From Lautropia dentalis (lineage in GTDB: Bacteria > Pseudomonadota > Gammaproteobacteria > Burkholderiales > Burkholderiaceae_E), in assembly GCF_003892345.1 (NCBI RefSeq), contig NZ_RRUE01000002.1, positions 1,444,619 through 1,508,618 on the forward strand: DNA of 64,000 bases, given 5' to 3'. A program made the position numbers and the translations under genes. Below, piece by piece: positions 17,912 through 26,607 of this stretch. Each line of letters begins with the position of its first letter. The first letter of the stretch is position 1. The notes under the pieces are model-generated. The model worked only from the letters and a program-made list of their open reading frames with translations. It was not told the origin of the DNA and did not search any database.

Positions 17912-17975
17912 GTTCCTTGTCCTGTTTCGCCCTCGGGTTATGGAAGTCTATACATCGGACACCTATTCTGCCTCA

Positions 17976-18401
17976 TAGGGCAATTGCCAGGGTATCTTTG
18001 TCCAGATACGCGAAAAATCCTGCGAGCATGTATCACCCTGCTATCAGGCTGTAGGCCATCCAGTGGACGCGCCTGTTGTCTTCTTGCTGCAGGCGCAACG
18101 CGGTATTCTGAATGTCCCGGGCGTGGGCTGAGTCCTGTTCAAATACGCGTAATATCCGTTCGGGAGCGTCAGGGATGACCTCGCCATAGCCCCTGAAAAT
18201 ATCTGGATGTGGGATGGGGCCTTGATAAAGCTCTCCCCGCGCCAGCTCCCGAACTCTTTCAGAAACGGGAACCTGGCCAGGAAGGATGTGGGAGATCTCC
18301 GCAAGTTCCTGTTGTGGCGTAAAACTATTTGACTCGCGATACGGACGGGCTTGCGGCGAAGTACCCGATTGTTGACCTGTCTTTCTCTTCGCTCTTGCCA
18401 T
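17976..18401 (-). pseudogene. DUF2335 membrane protein, interrupted by a stop and ending at the insertion sequence
   Basis: Residues 60-100 read YQGPIPHPDIFRGYGEV and then PERILRVFEQDSAHARDIQ, the signature of DUF2335 predicted membrane proteins. The frame stops at TGA 18033-18035 after HWMAYSLIAG, just as the membrane helices should begin. Reading through this stop gives YMLAGFFAYLDKDTLAIAL, a hydrophobic continuation, before a second TGA at 17976. The insertion sequence begins 15 bases later. The gene therefore appears inactivated by a nonsense change and possibly truncated by the IS. Its first 77 bases overlap the preceding small gene in another frame, so the two were probably cotranslated. 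Family function is unknown. Confidence 0.75.
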
Positions 18402-18594
18402 CTTTCACGACCTTATGGGAAGTCGAAATTTCTGTATCGACGGCTTCAATGGCCTGGGCCAGGCGGGCGCCAACCTGTTTCCAGTTTCGATGCATCATCA
18501 TAGATGGCGATGAGCGAACCATGAAGCGGCTGTAATCGCTGGGTTTCAACGAGAAGACTTCAGGAATCGCACCGATAACTTTGTAGGCTTTCAT
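18325..18594 (-). CDS. Small protein of unknown function paired with DUF2335
   Basis: I do not recognise this 89-residue protein. It starts MKAYKVIGAIPEVFSLKPSD and contains a possible amphipathic helix (NWKQVGARLAQAIEAVDTEI, about 42-61) and a charged C terminus. A strong AGGAG stands six bases before ATG 18594, so it is very likely translated. Its 3' end overlaps the DUF2335 gene by 77 bases. It lies directly after the tRNA-Lys terminator, a common place for integrated foreign DNA. The two-gene overlap recalls toxin-antitoxin or phage-defence pairs, but no motif supports that. Confidence 0.65.
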   Translation of the reverse strand: MKAYKVIGAIPEVFSLKPSDYSRFMVRSSPSMMMHRNWKQVGARLAQAIEAVDTEISTSHKVVKDGKSEEKDRSTIGYFAASPSVSRVK

Positions 18595-18612
18595 GACGCT
18601 CTCCTGTTTTCG

Positions 18613-18654
18613 AAAAAAAAAGCACTTACGACGTTTCCGAGGTAAGTGCTTTTC
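18613..18654 (-). terminator. Rho-independent terminator of tRNA-Lys
   Basis: On the minus strand the stem AAAAGCACTTAC and GTAAGTGCTTTT encloses an 11-base loop and is followed by a further run of Ts. It lies about 10 bases after the tRNA 3' end and upstream of the 89-residue protein. Confidence 0.9.
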
Positions 18655-18663
18655 TCAAAAAAC

Positions 18664-18739
18664 TGGTGGGTCGTGTAGGGCTCGAACCTACGACCAACGG
18701 ATTAAAAGTCCGCTGCTCTACCAACTGAGCTAACGACCC
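18664..18739 (-). tRNA. tRNA-Lys (anticodon TTT)
   Basis: A 76-base gene with encoded CCA: acceptor arms GGGTCGT and ACGACCC, D arm AGCTCAGTTGGTAGAGC, anticodon loop CTTTTAA with TTT, and T arm GTAGGTTCGAGCCCTAC. Discriminator base is A. A consensus promoter lies upstream and a strong terminator downstream. The small accessory genes begin just past its 3' end, so it may have served as an integration site. Confidence 0.97.
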
Positions 18740-18814
18740 AAAATAAAAACTTGCAAACCGTTAGCTGCTGTCTGCAAGTCGTTCGCTGCGTTTGTCGATC
18801 AGCGAATAAACAGC

Positions 18815-18843
18815 ATGATATCAGGGCTTTTTGGGCTTTGCAA
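18815..18843 (-). promoter_or_regulatory. Sigma-70-type promoter of tRNA-Lys
   Basis: On the minus strand TTGCAA (-35) and TATCAT (-10) are separated by exactly 17 bases, about 75 bases before the tRNA. The remaining sequence up to the cpoB stop (19045) shows no other clear feature. Confidence 0.7.
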
Positions 18844-19044
18844 GCCCTGCCCGAAAAATTTTTGGATGGGGCTCGATTCGCTCCGGTGCTGTGTGGACCG
18901 GTCGTCATCCATCGGCGGCAGCGTTGCAGCCGACCGGGCTTGCCCCGGGACTGCGTGGGCAGGTCACACGGGTGAAACGCCTGCCGGATGGAACCAGCTG
19001 GCCGGGCCAGATGATGCAGGGAGAATGAGACCTGCCCAATTGCC

Positions 19045-19869
19045 TCAAAGCCCCTTGAGACGTTCCTTCGCCGCGTTGGCAGCGCCACTGCCGGCAAATT
19101 CCCGCGTGATGCGCGTGAAGGTCTGGCGGGCGGCCCTGTCGTTGCCGGCGTCGGACTGGGCATTGCCGATCAGCAGCAGGGCGTCGGCCGTGCGTGGCCC
19201 GTCGGGGAAGCGCTTGATGAGGTCCTGCAGGGTGCTGATGGCCGTTTTGTAACTGCCCTGGGCATACTGGGCGCCACCCTGCCAGTAGAGGGCCGTGGGC
19301 AGGTACGGGCTTTCGGGGTGGGCCTTGGCAAAGGCGGCAAAGGCCTGGTCGGCGGCCTTGAAGCTGCTCTTGCGGAACAGGCCCAGGGCTTCGTCGAATT
19401 CCCGCTTCTCGGTCTGTTCGACCGTGAACTTGCGGCCATCGACCGTCACCTCCACCGGTTCGAAGCGCTTGAGGCGCGAGTCGATGTCGGCCGAGGCAGT
19501 CTGCTGGTTTTTCTGCGCTTCCTGCAGCTGGTTGAGGGCATCTTCCAGCTGGCCACGCAGCTGGGCCACTTCCTGGCGCAGGCTGTCGATGTCGTTCTGG
19601 CGCGAGAGGCCGGCCTTCTGGCTGACCTCCAGCCGGCCCAGGCGCTGCTCGATGTCGTTCTGCTTGCGGGACAGCTCGTTGAGCTGGCGGGAGAAGTCGC
19701 GCTGCAGGCCATCGACCTTGGTACGCAGGTTCAGGACGGCCTGCCGTGCCTCGTCGTCGCCGAAGATGGCGGCGTGGGCGGGCAGGGCGGCCAGCTGCAG
19801 GCTGGTGCCCAGCAGCAGGGCCAGCGCCGTGGCCTTGAGGGGGGCGGGGCGGGTGCGCAGAAGCATCAT
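19045..19869 (-). CDS. cpoB: Cell division coordinator CpoB (YbgF)
   Basis: Periplasmic protein that links the Tol machine to peptidoglycan synthesis during constriction. A signal peptide (residues 1-33, ending LPAHA) is followed by a coiled coil (about 38-115, rich in Gln, Leu, Arg), the trimerisation region, and then TPR repeats in the C-terminal half (DEALGLFRKSSFKAADQAF, YLPTALYWQGGAQYAQGSY, RTADALLLIGNAQSDAGN). At 274 residues it matches the family. It is the last gene of the tol-pal operon, 42 bases after pal. Confidence 0.94.
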   Translation of the reverse strand: MMLLRTRPAPLKATALALLLGTSLQLAALPAHAAIFGDDEARQAVLNLRTKVDGLQRDFSRQLNELSRKQNDIEQRLGRLEVSQKAGLSRQNDIDSLRQEVAQLRGQLEDALNQLQEAQKNQQTASADIDSRLKRFEPVEVTVDGRKFTVEQTEKREFDEALGLFRKSSFKAADQAFAAFAKAHPESPYLPTALYWQGGAQYAQGSYKTAISTLQDLIKRFPDGPRTADALLLIGNAQSDAGNDRAARQTFTRITREFAGSGAANAAKERLKGL

Positions 19870-19911
19870 GGTCGGTTCCAGAGGGGGCGGCCGGGGAAGC
19901 CGGGCGCCGTA

Positions 19912-20490
19912 TCAGCGGTACTTGATGTCGACGCGGCGGTTTTGCGAACGGGCAGCGTCATCGGTGCCCTGGGCACGGGGCTTCTCTTCGCCGAAGCTGA
20001 TGGATTCCATCTGGTTCTCGTCCACGCCGAGGGTGCTCAGGGCACGGCGCACGGCATCGGCACGTTTCTGGCCGAGGGCGAGGTTGTATTCGCGGCTGCC
20101 GAATTCGTCGGTGTTGCCTTCCAGCACGACATGCTTGTCACGATGCTGGGACAGGTAGTTGGCATGGGCCTCGACGATGCCCTGGTACTCGGGCAGGATG
20201 GCGAAGCTGTCGAATTCGAAGAAGATGTCGCGCTGGGCCAGCGGGCTGTTCGGGTCGTTGAGCGGATCGGCGTTGGGATCCTGCCCTTCGATGGGGGTGA
20301 TGTCGTGGCCGTTGACGCCATTGGCGTTGCCGCCGTTCATGCCGTTGGCATCGGCGTTCTGGCTGGCTTCGTCGGCGGGGCTGACCTGGTGCTCTTCGGA
20401 CTCACCCAGGTCGACCGATGTGCAGCCGCTCAGGATGGCAAGGCCCAGCCCCAGGCTGAGCAGACGGCGTTTGTTCAGGGAGGAAAACAT
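19912..20490 (-). CDS. pal: Peptidoglycan-associated lipoprotein Pal
   Basis: Outer-membrane lipoprotein that binds diaminopimelate in peptidoglycan and TolB. The lipobox LSGC puts the lipidated Cys at residue 23. A hydrophilic Asn/Gly/Asp-rich spacer (about 30-80) leads into the OmpA-like domain: DIFFEFDSFAI, then EGNTDEFGSREYNLALGQKR with the peptidoglycan-binding Asp and Arg, and NRRVDIKYR at the end. It has 192 residues. It lies between tolB and cpoB in the operon. The spacer is longer than in E. coli Pal (173). Confidence 0.96.
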   Translation of the reverse strand: MFSSLNKRRLLSLGLGLAILSGCTSVDLGESEEHQVSPADEASQNADANGMNGGNANGVNGHDITPIEGQDPNADPLNDPNSPLAQRDIFFEFDSFAILPEYQGIVEAHANYLSQHRDKHVVLEGNTDEFGSREYNLALGQKRADAVRRALSTLGVDENQMESISFGEEKPRAQGTDDAARSQNRRVDIKYR

Positions 20491-20517
20491 CGGTGGGCTC
20501 CTGTTGATTTGAAATTA

Positions 20518-21798
20518 TTACCAGGTGAACGGGCCCCAGGCGGGCTCGCGCACGTTGCCGGTGTCGCTGGACAGGCGCTGCTTGATGCGTCCGTCGACGG
20601 AGACGGCCATCAGGTACTCACGGCCGCCGGCGCGGGTGGTGTACATGACCCACTGGCCGTTCGGGGAGAAGCTGGGTGATTCTTCCTCGCCGGTGTCGGT
20701 GAGGAGCTTCTCTTCGCCGCTTTCGAGGTTCTTGAGGGCGATGAGAAAACGCCCGTCGCGCTGGGTGACGTAGGCCATGTTGCGGCCATCGGGACTCATG
20801 CGCGGCGAGACATTGTAGGACGAGCCGAAGGTGACCCGGGTGGCGGCACCGCCGGTGGCGGGCATGCGGTAGATCTGCGGGGCACCGCCGCGGTCGGAGG
20901 TGAAGTAGAGGAACTTGCCGTCGGGCGAGTACACCGGCTCGGTGTCGATGCTGCTGGACTGGGTGAGCCGGCGCGCGCTCTGGCCGCCCTCGGCACTGAC
21001 CTGGTAGATCTGCGAACCGCCGTCGCGGGTGAGGGTGACGGCCAGGTTGCGGCCGTCGTGCGACCAGGCCGGGGCACTGTTGCTGCCCTTGAACTGGGCC
21101 ACGGCCCGGCGCTGTCCGGTGGCCAGGTCATGCACGTAGACCACGGGTTTCTGCGTTTCGAACGAGACGTAGGCCAGCCGCTTGCCGTCGGGCGACCAGG
21201 TGGGCGAGATGATGGGTTCGGTGGCGTTGAGGGCAGTCTGGACGTTCTGCCCGTCCCAGTCGGCCACGTTGAGGCGGTAGCGGTTGCCCTGCTTGCTCAC
21301 GAAGGCGATGCGGGTGGAGAAGATGCCCTTGATGCCGGTGAGCTTCTCGTAGACGGTGTCGGCGATGCGGTGACCCGCCAGGCGCACGTCGTTCTCGCCG
21401 GCCGTCATGGTGGCCTCGGACAGGACCGACTGGCGGATGGTGTCGGCCAGCTTGTAGCGGAATTCGACCCGCGCGTTGGCCACCGGGTTGACCGAGCCGA
21501 CGAGGATCGAGTCGGCACCCTGGCTGCGCAGGGCGCTCATGTCGAGTGGGGTGTTCTCGCTGTACGAGCCGGTGACGTTGACCAGCCGGAACATGCCGCT
21601 GCGCTTGAGATCGTCACCGATGACGGTGTCGAGCGTGCGGGGCAGCGAGCCGGTGCCCGCAAAGGGCGCCAGGGCGAGGGGTACCTGGCGGGCACCCACG
21701 CCACTGACGTCGATCCGCATGGTCTGCGCGTACAGGGGTGTGGTCAGCCCCAGGGCGATGGCCAGGGTACCAAGATGGAATGCGCGTCTGTTCATCAT
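20518..21798 (-). CDS. tolB: Tol-Pal system protein TolB
   Basis: Periplasmic beta-propeller that shuttles between Pal and the TolA machinery. A signal peptide precedes MRIDVSGVGARQVPLALAPF, the N-terminal domain, and then six WD40-like blades with repeating PTWSPDGKRLAYVSFE, APAWSHDGRNLAVTL, PVYSPDGKFLYFTSD, PRMSPDGRNMAYVTQ and PSFSPNGQWVMYTT. ATG 21798 (MMNRRAFHLG) is preferred. An in-frame TTG at 21813 would overlap the tolA stop as TTGA and cannot be excluded. Length about 426 matches E. coli (430). Confidence 0.95.
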   Translation of the reverse strand: MMNRRAFHLGTLAIALGLTTPLYAQTMRIDVSGVGARQVPLALAPFAGTGSLPRTLDTVIGDDLKRSGMFRLVNVTGSYSENTPLDMSALRSQGADSILVGSVNPVANARVEFRYKLADTIRQSVLSEATMTAGENDVRLAGHRIADTVYEKLTGIKGIFSTRIAFVSKQGNRYRLNVADWDGQNVQTALNATEPIISPTWSPDGKRLAYVSFETQKPVVYVHDLATGQRRAVAQFKGSNSAPAWSHDGRNLAVTLTRDGGSQIYQVSAEGGQSARRLTQSSSIDTEPVYSPDGKFLYFTSDRGGAPQIYRMPATGGAATRVTFGSSYNVSPRMSPDGRNMAYVTQRDGRFLIALKNLESGEEKLLTDTGEEESPSFSPNGQWVMYTTRAGGREYLMAVSVDGRIKQRLSSDTGNVREPAWGPFTW

Positions 21799-21809
21799 TC
21801 GATTATGAC

Positions 21810-22922
21810 TCAATCCTGTGGGCCGTGATGGATTTCCAGGGTGGTCTCACAGCTGCCGGTTTTCGGGCAGGGGAAGGGGTCGGTACGCCGGATGGCCCGT
21901 TCGGCGGCACTGTCCCAGGCGCCGTTGCCGCTGCTCTGCTTCAGCTTGACATCCAGCACCTTGCCGCTGGCGCTGAGGCGGACATCGAAGACGGCCTGCG
22001 GGTTGCCCGACACGTACTGGGTGAACGTGGTGTTGCCGCGGATGGCCGAGCTGACGCGGGCGGCATAGCCGGCATCGCGGGAGCCGCTGGTGCTGCCGTG
22101 GACGGTGGTGCTCTCGGCATCACCGGCCTGGCTGAGCAGGGCCGACACGGCGGCCTTGCGGCGGGCCTCGGCTGCCTTGCGCTGCTGGGCGGCCTTTTCG
22201 GCGGCTGCCTTTTCAGCGACGGCCTTCTCTTCGGCTGCCTTGCGTGCCGCCTTTTCCTTCTCGGCCTTTTCCTGCGCGGCCTTTTCCTCGGCCAGCTTGC
22301 GCTGACGGGCCTCTTCCTGCTGTTTCTTCCGGGCTTCCTCGCGCTGTTTCTCTTCGGCGGCCCTGCGCTCGGCTTCTTCCCGCTCGCGGCGGGCCTGTTC
22401 CTCGGCCCTGCGCTTTTCTTCCGCCTGGCGTTTCTGTTCGGCCTGGCGTTTTTCTTCCTGCTGGCGGGCGCGTTCACGCTCGCGGGCCTCGGCTTCCTGA
22501 CGCTGCTTCTCTTCCTCGGCCTTGCGGCGCTTCTCTTCTTCCCTGCGGGCCTCGGCGGCCTTGCGCTCGGCCTCTTCCTTCGCCTTCGCGATGGCGATGG
22601 CCGGGTCGGGCTGCTGGGCAGCGGTGGGCTCCGGTTCGGGAGCAGGTGCGGCTTTGGGCGCCGGCGTGGGGGCCGGCGCTGGAGGTTCGGGCGCGGGCTG
22701 GGGTTCGGGCTGTGCCTGCTGCTGGACCTCTTCGGGCGACGGCAGGTCTTCCATCGGGATCCAGAGTTCGGCCTGCACCACCTCGGGCTGTGGCTGCTGC
22801 CAGCTGATGCCGACGAACAGCAGCACGCCCAGCCCTGCGTGCATCAGCAGGGCGAGCAGGAAGGACAGCAGGCTGTGCGCGTTGCTGCCCTGGAGGGTGG
22901 GATCGGCGTGCTGTCTGGCCAT
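21810..22922 (-). CDS. tolA: Tol-Pal system protein TolA
   Basis: Inner-membrane protein that spans the periplasm and transmits the TolQR force. One transmembrane helix (about residues 18-39, LLSFLLALLMHAGLGVLLF) is followed by a Pro-rich segment (65-105), a very long Ala/Lys/Glu/Arg helical domain (about 108-265) and a C-terminal TonB-like domain (about 285-370: AARVSSAIRGNTTF, then AVFDVRLSASGKVLDVKL). Length 370 is within the normal range. It lies between tolR and tolB in the operon. Confidence 0.95.
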   Translation of the reverse strand: MARQHADPTLQGSNAHSLLSFLLALLMHAGLGVLLFVGISWQQPQPEVVQAELWIPMEDLPSPEEVQQQAQPEPQPAPEPPAPAPTPAPKAAPAPEPEPTAAQQPDPAIAIAKAKEEAERKAAEARREEEKRRKAEEEKQRQEAEARERERARQQEEKRQAEQKRQAEEKRRAEEQARREREEAERRAAEEKQREEARKKQQEEARQRKLAEEKAAQEKAEKEKAARKAAEEKAVAEKAAAEKAAQQRKAAEARRKAAVSALLSQAGDAESTTVHGSTSGSRDAGYAARVSSAIRGNTTFTQYVSGNPQAVFDVRLSASGKVLDVKLKQSSGNGAWDSAAERAIRRTDPFPCPKTGSCETTLEIHHGPQD

Positions 22923-22941
22923 GCGCGCGAAGGAAGTGGAA

Positions 22942-23412
22942 TCAGGAGGCGCGGGCGGCGCCGGACCGTGGCTTGACCATCAGGCCCACGCGCGAGACAC
23001 CCTGCTGCTTGATGTCACCCATCACCTCGAGGATGGTTTCGTAGCGGACCTGCTTGTCGCCACTGATGACGACCGGCTGGCCCCGCAGGCCCTGCTCCTC
23101 GCTGCTGGCCAGCAGCTGCTTGAGTTCGCCGGCCAGTTTGTCGCGGGTGACCTCGATTTCGTGCGAACCGGGCTGGTTGCGGGGCTGCAGCGTGAGCTTG
23201 CCGTCGGCCGCCACCTGCACCTCGATGTAGGGTTCGGGCTGGCGTGGGGTGGCGTCCACGGTGGGCAGGTCGATGGTGCTGGTGGGCACGAAGGGCGCGG
23301 TGACCATGAAGATCACCAGCAGCACCAGCATCACGTCGATGTAGGGGACGACGTTGATGTCACTGACCAGGCGCTTGCCGCGCCCGCGACGACGGGTAGG
23401 GGTGGCAGGCAT
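22942..23412 (-). CDS. tolR: Tol-Pal system protein TolR (ExbD family)
   Basis: Stator component of the proton-driven TolQR motor. A basic N terminus precedes the single helix with the essential Asp in NVVPYIDVMLVLLVIFMV (about residues 20-37), then a periplasmic domain with IDLPTVDATP and a C-terminal amphipathic segment ending RVGLMVKPRSG. It has 156 residues. It starts two bases after tolQ ends, so translation is coupled. Confidence 0.95.
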   Translation of the reverse strand: MPATPTRRRGRGKRLVSDINVVPYIDVMLVLLVIFMVTAPFVPTSTIDLPTVDATPRQPEPYIEVQVAADGKLTLQPRNQPGSHEIEVTRDKLAGELKQLLASSEEQGLRGQPVVISGDKQVRYETILEVMGDIKQQGVSRVGLMVKPRSGAARAS

Positions 23413-23414
23413 GA

Positions 23415-24101
23415 TCAGCGGGCGTGACGGTCGAGGATGTTCGAGAACTCGTCGATGAAGGTCTCGAAACGGTTGGCCAGGCGCTCGATTTCATAGGCGT
23501 AGCGGTTGTAGGCCACCACGGCCGGAATGGCGGCAAAGAGACCGATGGCGGTGGCCACCAGTGCCTCGGCAATGCCCGGGGCGACGGAGGCCAGGGTGGC
23601 CTGCTGCACGTCGGCCAGGCCGCGGAAGGCGTTCATGATGCCCCAGACGGTGCCGAACAGGCCGATGTACGGGCTGACCGAACCGGCCGAGGCCAGGAAG
23701 GCCAACGACGATTCCAGTGCGTCCATTTCACGCTGGAAGGCGGCGCGCATGGCGCGGGAGGCGGGGGCCAGCACGACATTGCTGGCATCGGCACCGCCCG
23801 TGGCGCCGTTCTGGCGGGCACGGCGGAACTCCTTCATGCCGGCCTCGAAGATGCGGGCCATGGGGCCGGGATCCTTGCTGGCGTGGGAGACTTCCTGATA
23901 GAGGGCGTTGAGTTCGGCCCCCTGCCAGAACTTTTCTTCGAAGCGGTTGGTGGCGCGCTGCGCCGACTTGATGGTGAACCACTTGCGGAAGATGATCGTC
24001 CACGACACCAGGGAGATCACCAGCAGCAGGGCCATGACCGCCTGGGCCAGCACGCTGGCGTTGGTGATCATGGACAGGATCGAGAGGTCTTGGGCGTTCA
24101 T
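23415..24101 (-). CDS. tolQ: Tol-Pal system protein TolQ (MotA/ExbB family)
   Basis: Inner-membrane channel subunit for proton flow. Three helices: about residues 18-38 ([20 protein letters not shown]), 136-158 and 170-195. The MotA/ExbB signature is [16 protein letters not shown] and [19 protein letters not shown]. Its 228 residues match the family. It heads the tol operon after ybgC with an 88-base gap, a likely internal promoter site. Confidence 0.96.
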   Translation of the reverse strand: MNAQDLSILSMITNASVLAQAVMALLLVISLVSWTIIFRKWFTIKSAQRATNRFEEKFWQGAELNALYQEVSHASKDPGPMARIFEAGMKEFRRARQNGATGGADASNVVLAPASRAMRAAFQREMDALESSLAFLASAGSVSPYIGLFGTVWGIMNAFRGLADVQQATLASVAPGIAEALVATAIGLFAAIPAVVAYNRYAYEIERLANRFETFIDEFSNILDRHAR

Positions 24102-24189
24102 CGGGAAAATCGGTTGGGTCCTGTGAAAGGCTCAGAACGTCTGAGCCGGGATATTCGCCGACAGGCGCACGTCAGGCGCGTGCACCGGG

Positions 24190-24645
24190 TCAGGGTGTGC
24201 CCGGGTCTGCCGGCAGGGACATGGCGTGGCTGCGCAGCCGGTTGAACACCTCGTCCGGCAGCGGGGCCGGGCGCATGGTGGCCAGCTCGACGCAGGCGAT
24301 CTGGACGGGGCCGGAGACCAGCAGGCTGCCATCGGCCCGGTTGCGGGCACGGTGCTGGAGCCGGATCGAGGCGCGGCGGATGTCCAGGGCCGGATCGGTC
24401 AGGCAGGTGTCGACGGCGAGCAGGTCGTCCAGCCGGGCCGGGCGGTGGTACTCGATGGCACAGCGGCGCACGACCAGCGCAAGACCATTCTGGGCAGCCA
24501 GCCGCTGGTGGTCGACGCCCTGCGCGCGCAACCAGTCGCTGCGCGCACGCTCGAAGAACCGGAGGTAGTTTGCGTAGTAGACGATGCCACCCGCGTCCGT
24601 GTCTTCGTAGTAGACCCGGACATCGATTGAATGCAGTTGTATCAC
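24190..24645 (-). CDS. ybgC: Tol-Pal-associated acyl-CoA thioesterase YbgC
   Basis: Hot-dog fold thioesterase acting on acyl-CoA or acyl-ACP near the inner membrane. The motif VYYEDTDAGGIVYYANYLRFFERARS (two overlapping parts near residues 11-36) carries the catalytic Asp and Tyr of the 4-hydroxybenzoyl-CoA thioesterase family. It has 151 residues and sits at the head of the tol-pal operon, the position typical for ybgC. Confidence 0.93.
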   Translation of the reverse strand: MIQLHSIDVRVYYEDTDAGGIVYYANYLRFFERARSDWLRAQGVDHQRLAAQNGLALVVRRCAIEYHRPARLDDLLAVDTCLTDPALDIRRASIRLQHRARNRADGSLLVSGPVQIACVELATMRPAPLPDEVFNRLRSHAMSLPADPGTP

Positions 24646-24732
24646 GGAGCGATTCTAACTGGCCTGTTGCAGCTCTGCCGCACTGGCCCGCATGCCGCTG
24701 TGGTATCGGCGCCACCCGGCTGGAAGCGGGGC

Positions 24733-25761
24733 TCAGTCCCCGGCCTTATCGCTGCTGGGCACGGGCAGCCCGAAGTGCTCCCAGGTGGTGGCGGTGACCA
24801 TGCGGCCGCGCGGGGTGCGCTGCAGCAGGCCCTGCTGGATCAGGTAGGGTTCGATGACATCCTCGATGGTGTCGCGCACCTCGCCGATGGCCGCCGCCAC
24901 GTTGTCCAGACCGACGGGGCCGCCGCCGAAGCGCTCGATGATGACCTGCAGCAGCTTGCGGTCCATGATGTCGAGGCCGATGGCGTCCACATCCAGCATG
25001 CCCAGGGCGTCATCGGCCACCGGGCCGGTGATGCGGCCGTCGGCGCGGATTTCGGCGTAGTCGCGCACGCGGCGCAGCAGCCGGTTGGCGATGCGGGGGG
25101 TGCCACGGGAGCGGCGGGCGATCTCGTTGGCCCCGTCTTCGGCAATGTCGGCGCCCAGCAGCCGGGCCGAGCGCTGCACGATGGCCTGCAGCTCGTCGAT
25201 CTCGTAGAACTCCAGGCGCGACACGATGCCGAAGCGGTCGCGCAGCGGGTTGGTCAGCATGCCGGCGCGGGTGGTGGCGCCCACCAGCGTGAAGGGCGCG
25301 ATGTCCAGCTTGATGGAACGGGCCGCCGGTCCCTCGCCGATCATGATGTCGATCTGGAAATCTTCCAGCGCGGGGTAGAGGATTTCTTCCACCACCGGCG
25401 AGAGGCGGTGGATCTCGTCGATGAACAGCACGTCGTTGCGGTCCAGCCCGGTCAGCAGTGCGGCCAGATCACCGGGGCGCTCCAGCACGGGGCCGGAGGT
25501 CTGCTTGAGGTTGACGCCCATCTCGGCGGCGATGATGTGCGCCAGTGTGGTCTTGCCCAGCCCGGGCGGGCCGAACAGCAGCACGTGGTCCAGTGCCTCC
25601 TGCCGGCGCCGGCTGGCCTCGATGAAGATGTCGAGCTGCTGGCGAATCTTGCGCTGCCCCACATAGTCGGCCAGCTTGCGCGGGCGGAGCGCTTTTTCCA
25701 GCTGTTCTTCCTGCATCGAGGCCGGGGCGGCGTCGATCAGGCGGTCGTGTTCGATGGGCAT
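24733..25761 (-). CDS. ruvB: Holliday junction branch migration helicase RuvB
   Basis: AAA+ motor that drives branch migration with RuvA. The N-terminal part has [12 protein letters not shown]; Walker A is [14 protein letters not shown] (about residues 60-73) and Walker [13 protein letters not shown]. Sensor and arginine-finger region is [20 protein letters not shown], and a winged-helix domain ends the protein ([24 protein letters not shown]). At 342 residues it is full length. It starts three bases after ruvA stops. Confidence 0.97.
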   Translation of the reverse strand: MPIEHDRLIDAAPASMQEEQLEKALRPRKLADYVGQRKIRQQLDIFIEASRRRQEALDHVLLFGPPGLGKTTLAHIIAAEMGVNLKQTSGPVLERPGDLAALLTGLDRNDVLFIDEIHRLSPVVEEILYPALEDFQIDIMIGEGPAARSIKLDIAPFTLVGATTRAGMLTNPLRDRFGIVSRLEFYEIDELQAIVQRSARLLGADIAEDGANEIARRSRGTPRIANRLLRRVRDYAEIRADGRITGPVADDALGMLDVDAIGLDIMDRKLLQVIIERFGGGPVGLDNVAAAIGEVRDTIEDVIEPYLIQQGLLQRTPRGRMVTATTWEHFGLPVPSSDKAGD

Positions 25762-25764
25762 GGC

Positions 25765-26349
25765 TCAGTTCTTCCCCAGCCCTTTCAGGGCCTGCCGGAT
25801 GCCATCCTTGACGCTGATGTCCTCGGGCAGGCGACTGACGGCAGCGGCCGATTCCTTCTCGGAATACCCCAGGGCCACCAGGGCGCGCAGGATGTCGCCG
25901 CTGCTGGAGAAGAGGACACCGCCGCCGCCCTGGGCTGCCTCGGCCACCGGCGCCAGCTTGCCCTTCAGTTCGAGCAGCAGGCGCTCGGCGGTTTTCTTGC
26001 CCACGCCGGGCACGCGGGTGAGGCGGCCGGTTTCCTGTTCGGCCACGGCCCGGGAGAGGTCGTCGACACTCAGCCCCGACAGCACGGCCAGCGCCATGCG
26101 CGGCCCGATGCCCGACACCTTGATGAGGGCGCGGAAGGCCGTGCGCTCGCCTTCGGTGAGAAAACCGTAGAGCAGCTGGGCGTCTTCCCGCACCACCAGG
26201 TGGGTGACCAGTGTGACGGGCTGGCCGGCCGGCGGCAGGTCATAGAGTGTGCTCATGGGCACCGAGATTTCATAGCCCACGCCATGGGCGTCGACCAGAA
26301 TGTCGGGTGGATTGACGTGCACCAGGGTGCCGTGGATGCGACCGATCAT
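25765..26349 (-). CDS. ruvA: Holliday junction DNA-binding protein RuvA
   Basis: Tetrameric protein that binds the four-way junction and loads RuvB. The N-terminal OB domain ([20 protein letters not shown]) is followed by two helix-hairpin-helix motifs ([17 protein letters not shown] and [20 protein letters not shown]) and a flexible linker, then domain III contacting RuvB ([19 protein letters not shown]). It has 194 residues. It is separated from ruvC by 258 bases with short repeats, unlike the tight ruvA-ruvB junction. Confidence 0.97.
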   Translation of the reverse strand: MIGRIHGTLVHVNPPDILVDAHGVGYEISVPMSTLYDLPPAGQPVTLVTHLVVREDAQLLYGFLTEGERTAFRALIKVSGIGPRMALAVLSGLSVDDLSRAVAEQETGRLTRVPGVGKKTAERLLLELKGKLAPVAEAAQGGGGVLFSSSGDILRALVALGYSEKESAAAVSRLPEDISVKDGIRQALKGLGKN

Positions 26350-26477
26350 GGCAGGATGGAATACCGGATGGAATGCCGGGAGGCTGAGACTGGCATTTTA
26401 CACAGTGCCGGACTGAAGTGGTCGTTCGGCCGATGGGCGACGGTGATTTTTCGCGTCATGCGACACGGCGCGTGCGA

Positions 26478-26596
26478 ATGTATATGGGCCACATCCTGTA
26501 TGGGCCACATCCCGGCAGCCGGTGATGCGTTGCCAGTGTCAGCGGCACGACAACCGGGGATGTACATGGGCCATGCCCGCATGCTGCCATGCGGGC
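26478..26596 (-). repeat. ruvC-ruvA intergenic repeats and hairpin
   Basis: ATGGGCCACATCC occurs twice about 20 bases apart, with a partial third copy (ATGGGCCATGCCC) further on. At 26575-26596 a perfect nine-pair stem (GCCCGCATG and CATGCGGGC, loop CTGC) lies 12 bases beyond the ruvC stop. It could end the ruvC transcript, though no T run follows. Confidence 0.6.
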
Positions 26597-26607
26597 TGCC
26601 GGATGTA

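Larger units (their letters stand above)
16330..17961 (-). mobile_element. IS3-family insertion sequence
   Basis: A 1632-base element is bounded by the inverted repeat TGTCCGATG, read inward at 16330 and on the opposite strand at 17961, so it has the family's TG...CA ends. It contains orfA and orfB on the minus strand. The flanking bases (GCAGT on the left, CCTAT on the right) do not form a target duplication, so the element may have recombined or a flank may have been lost. Its right end abuts the broken DUF2335 gene. Confidence 0.85.

Noticed and set aside
18702-19163. Open frame overlapping tRNA-Lys
   Set aside because: It contains the antisense or sense reading of a tRNA (VSSVGRAADF type), a common spurious protein.
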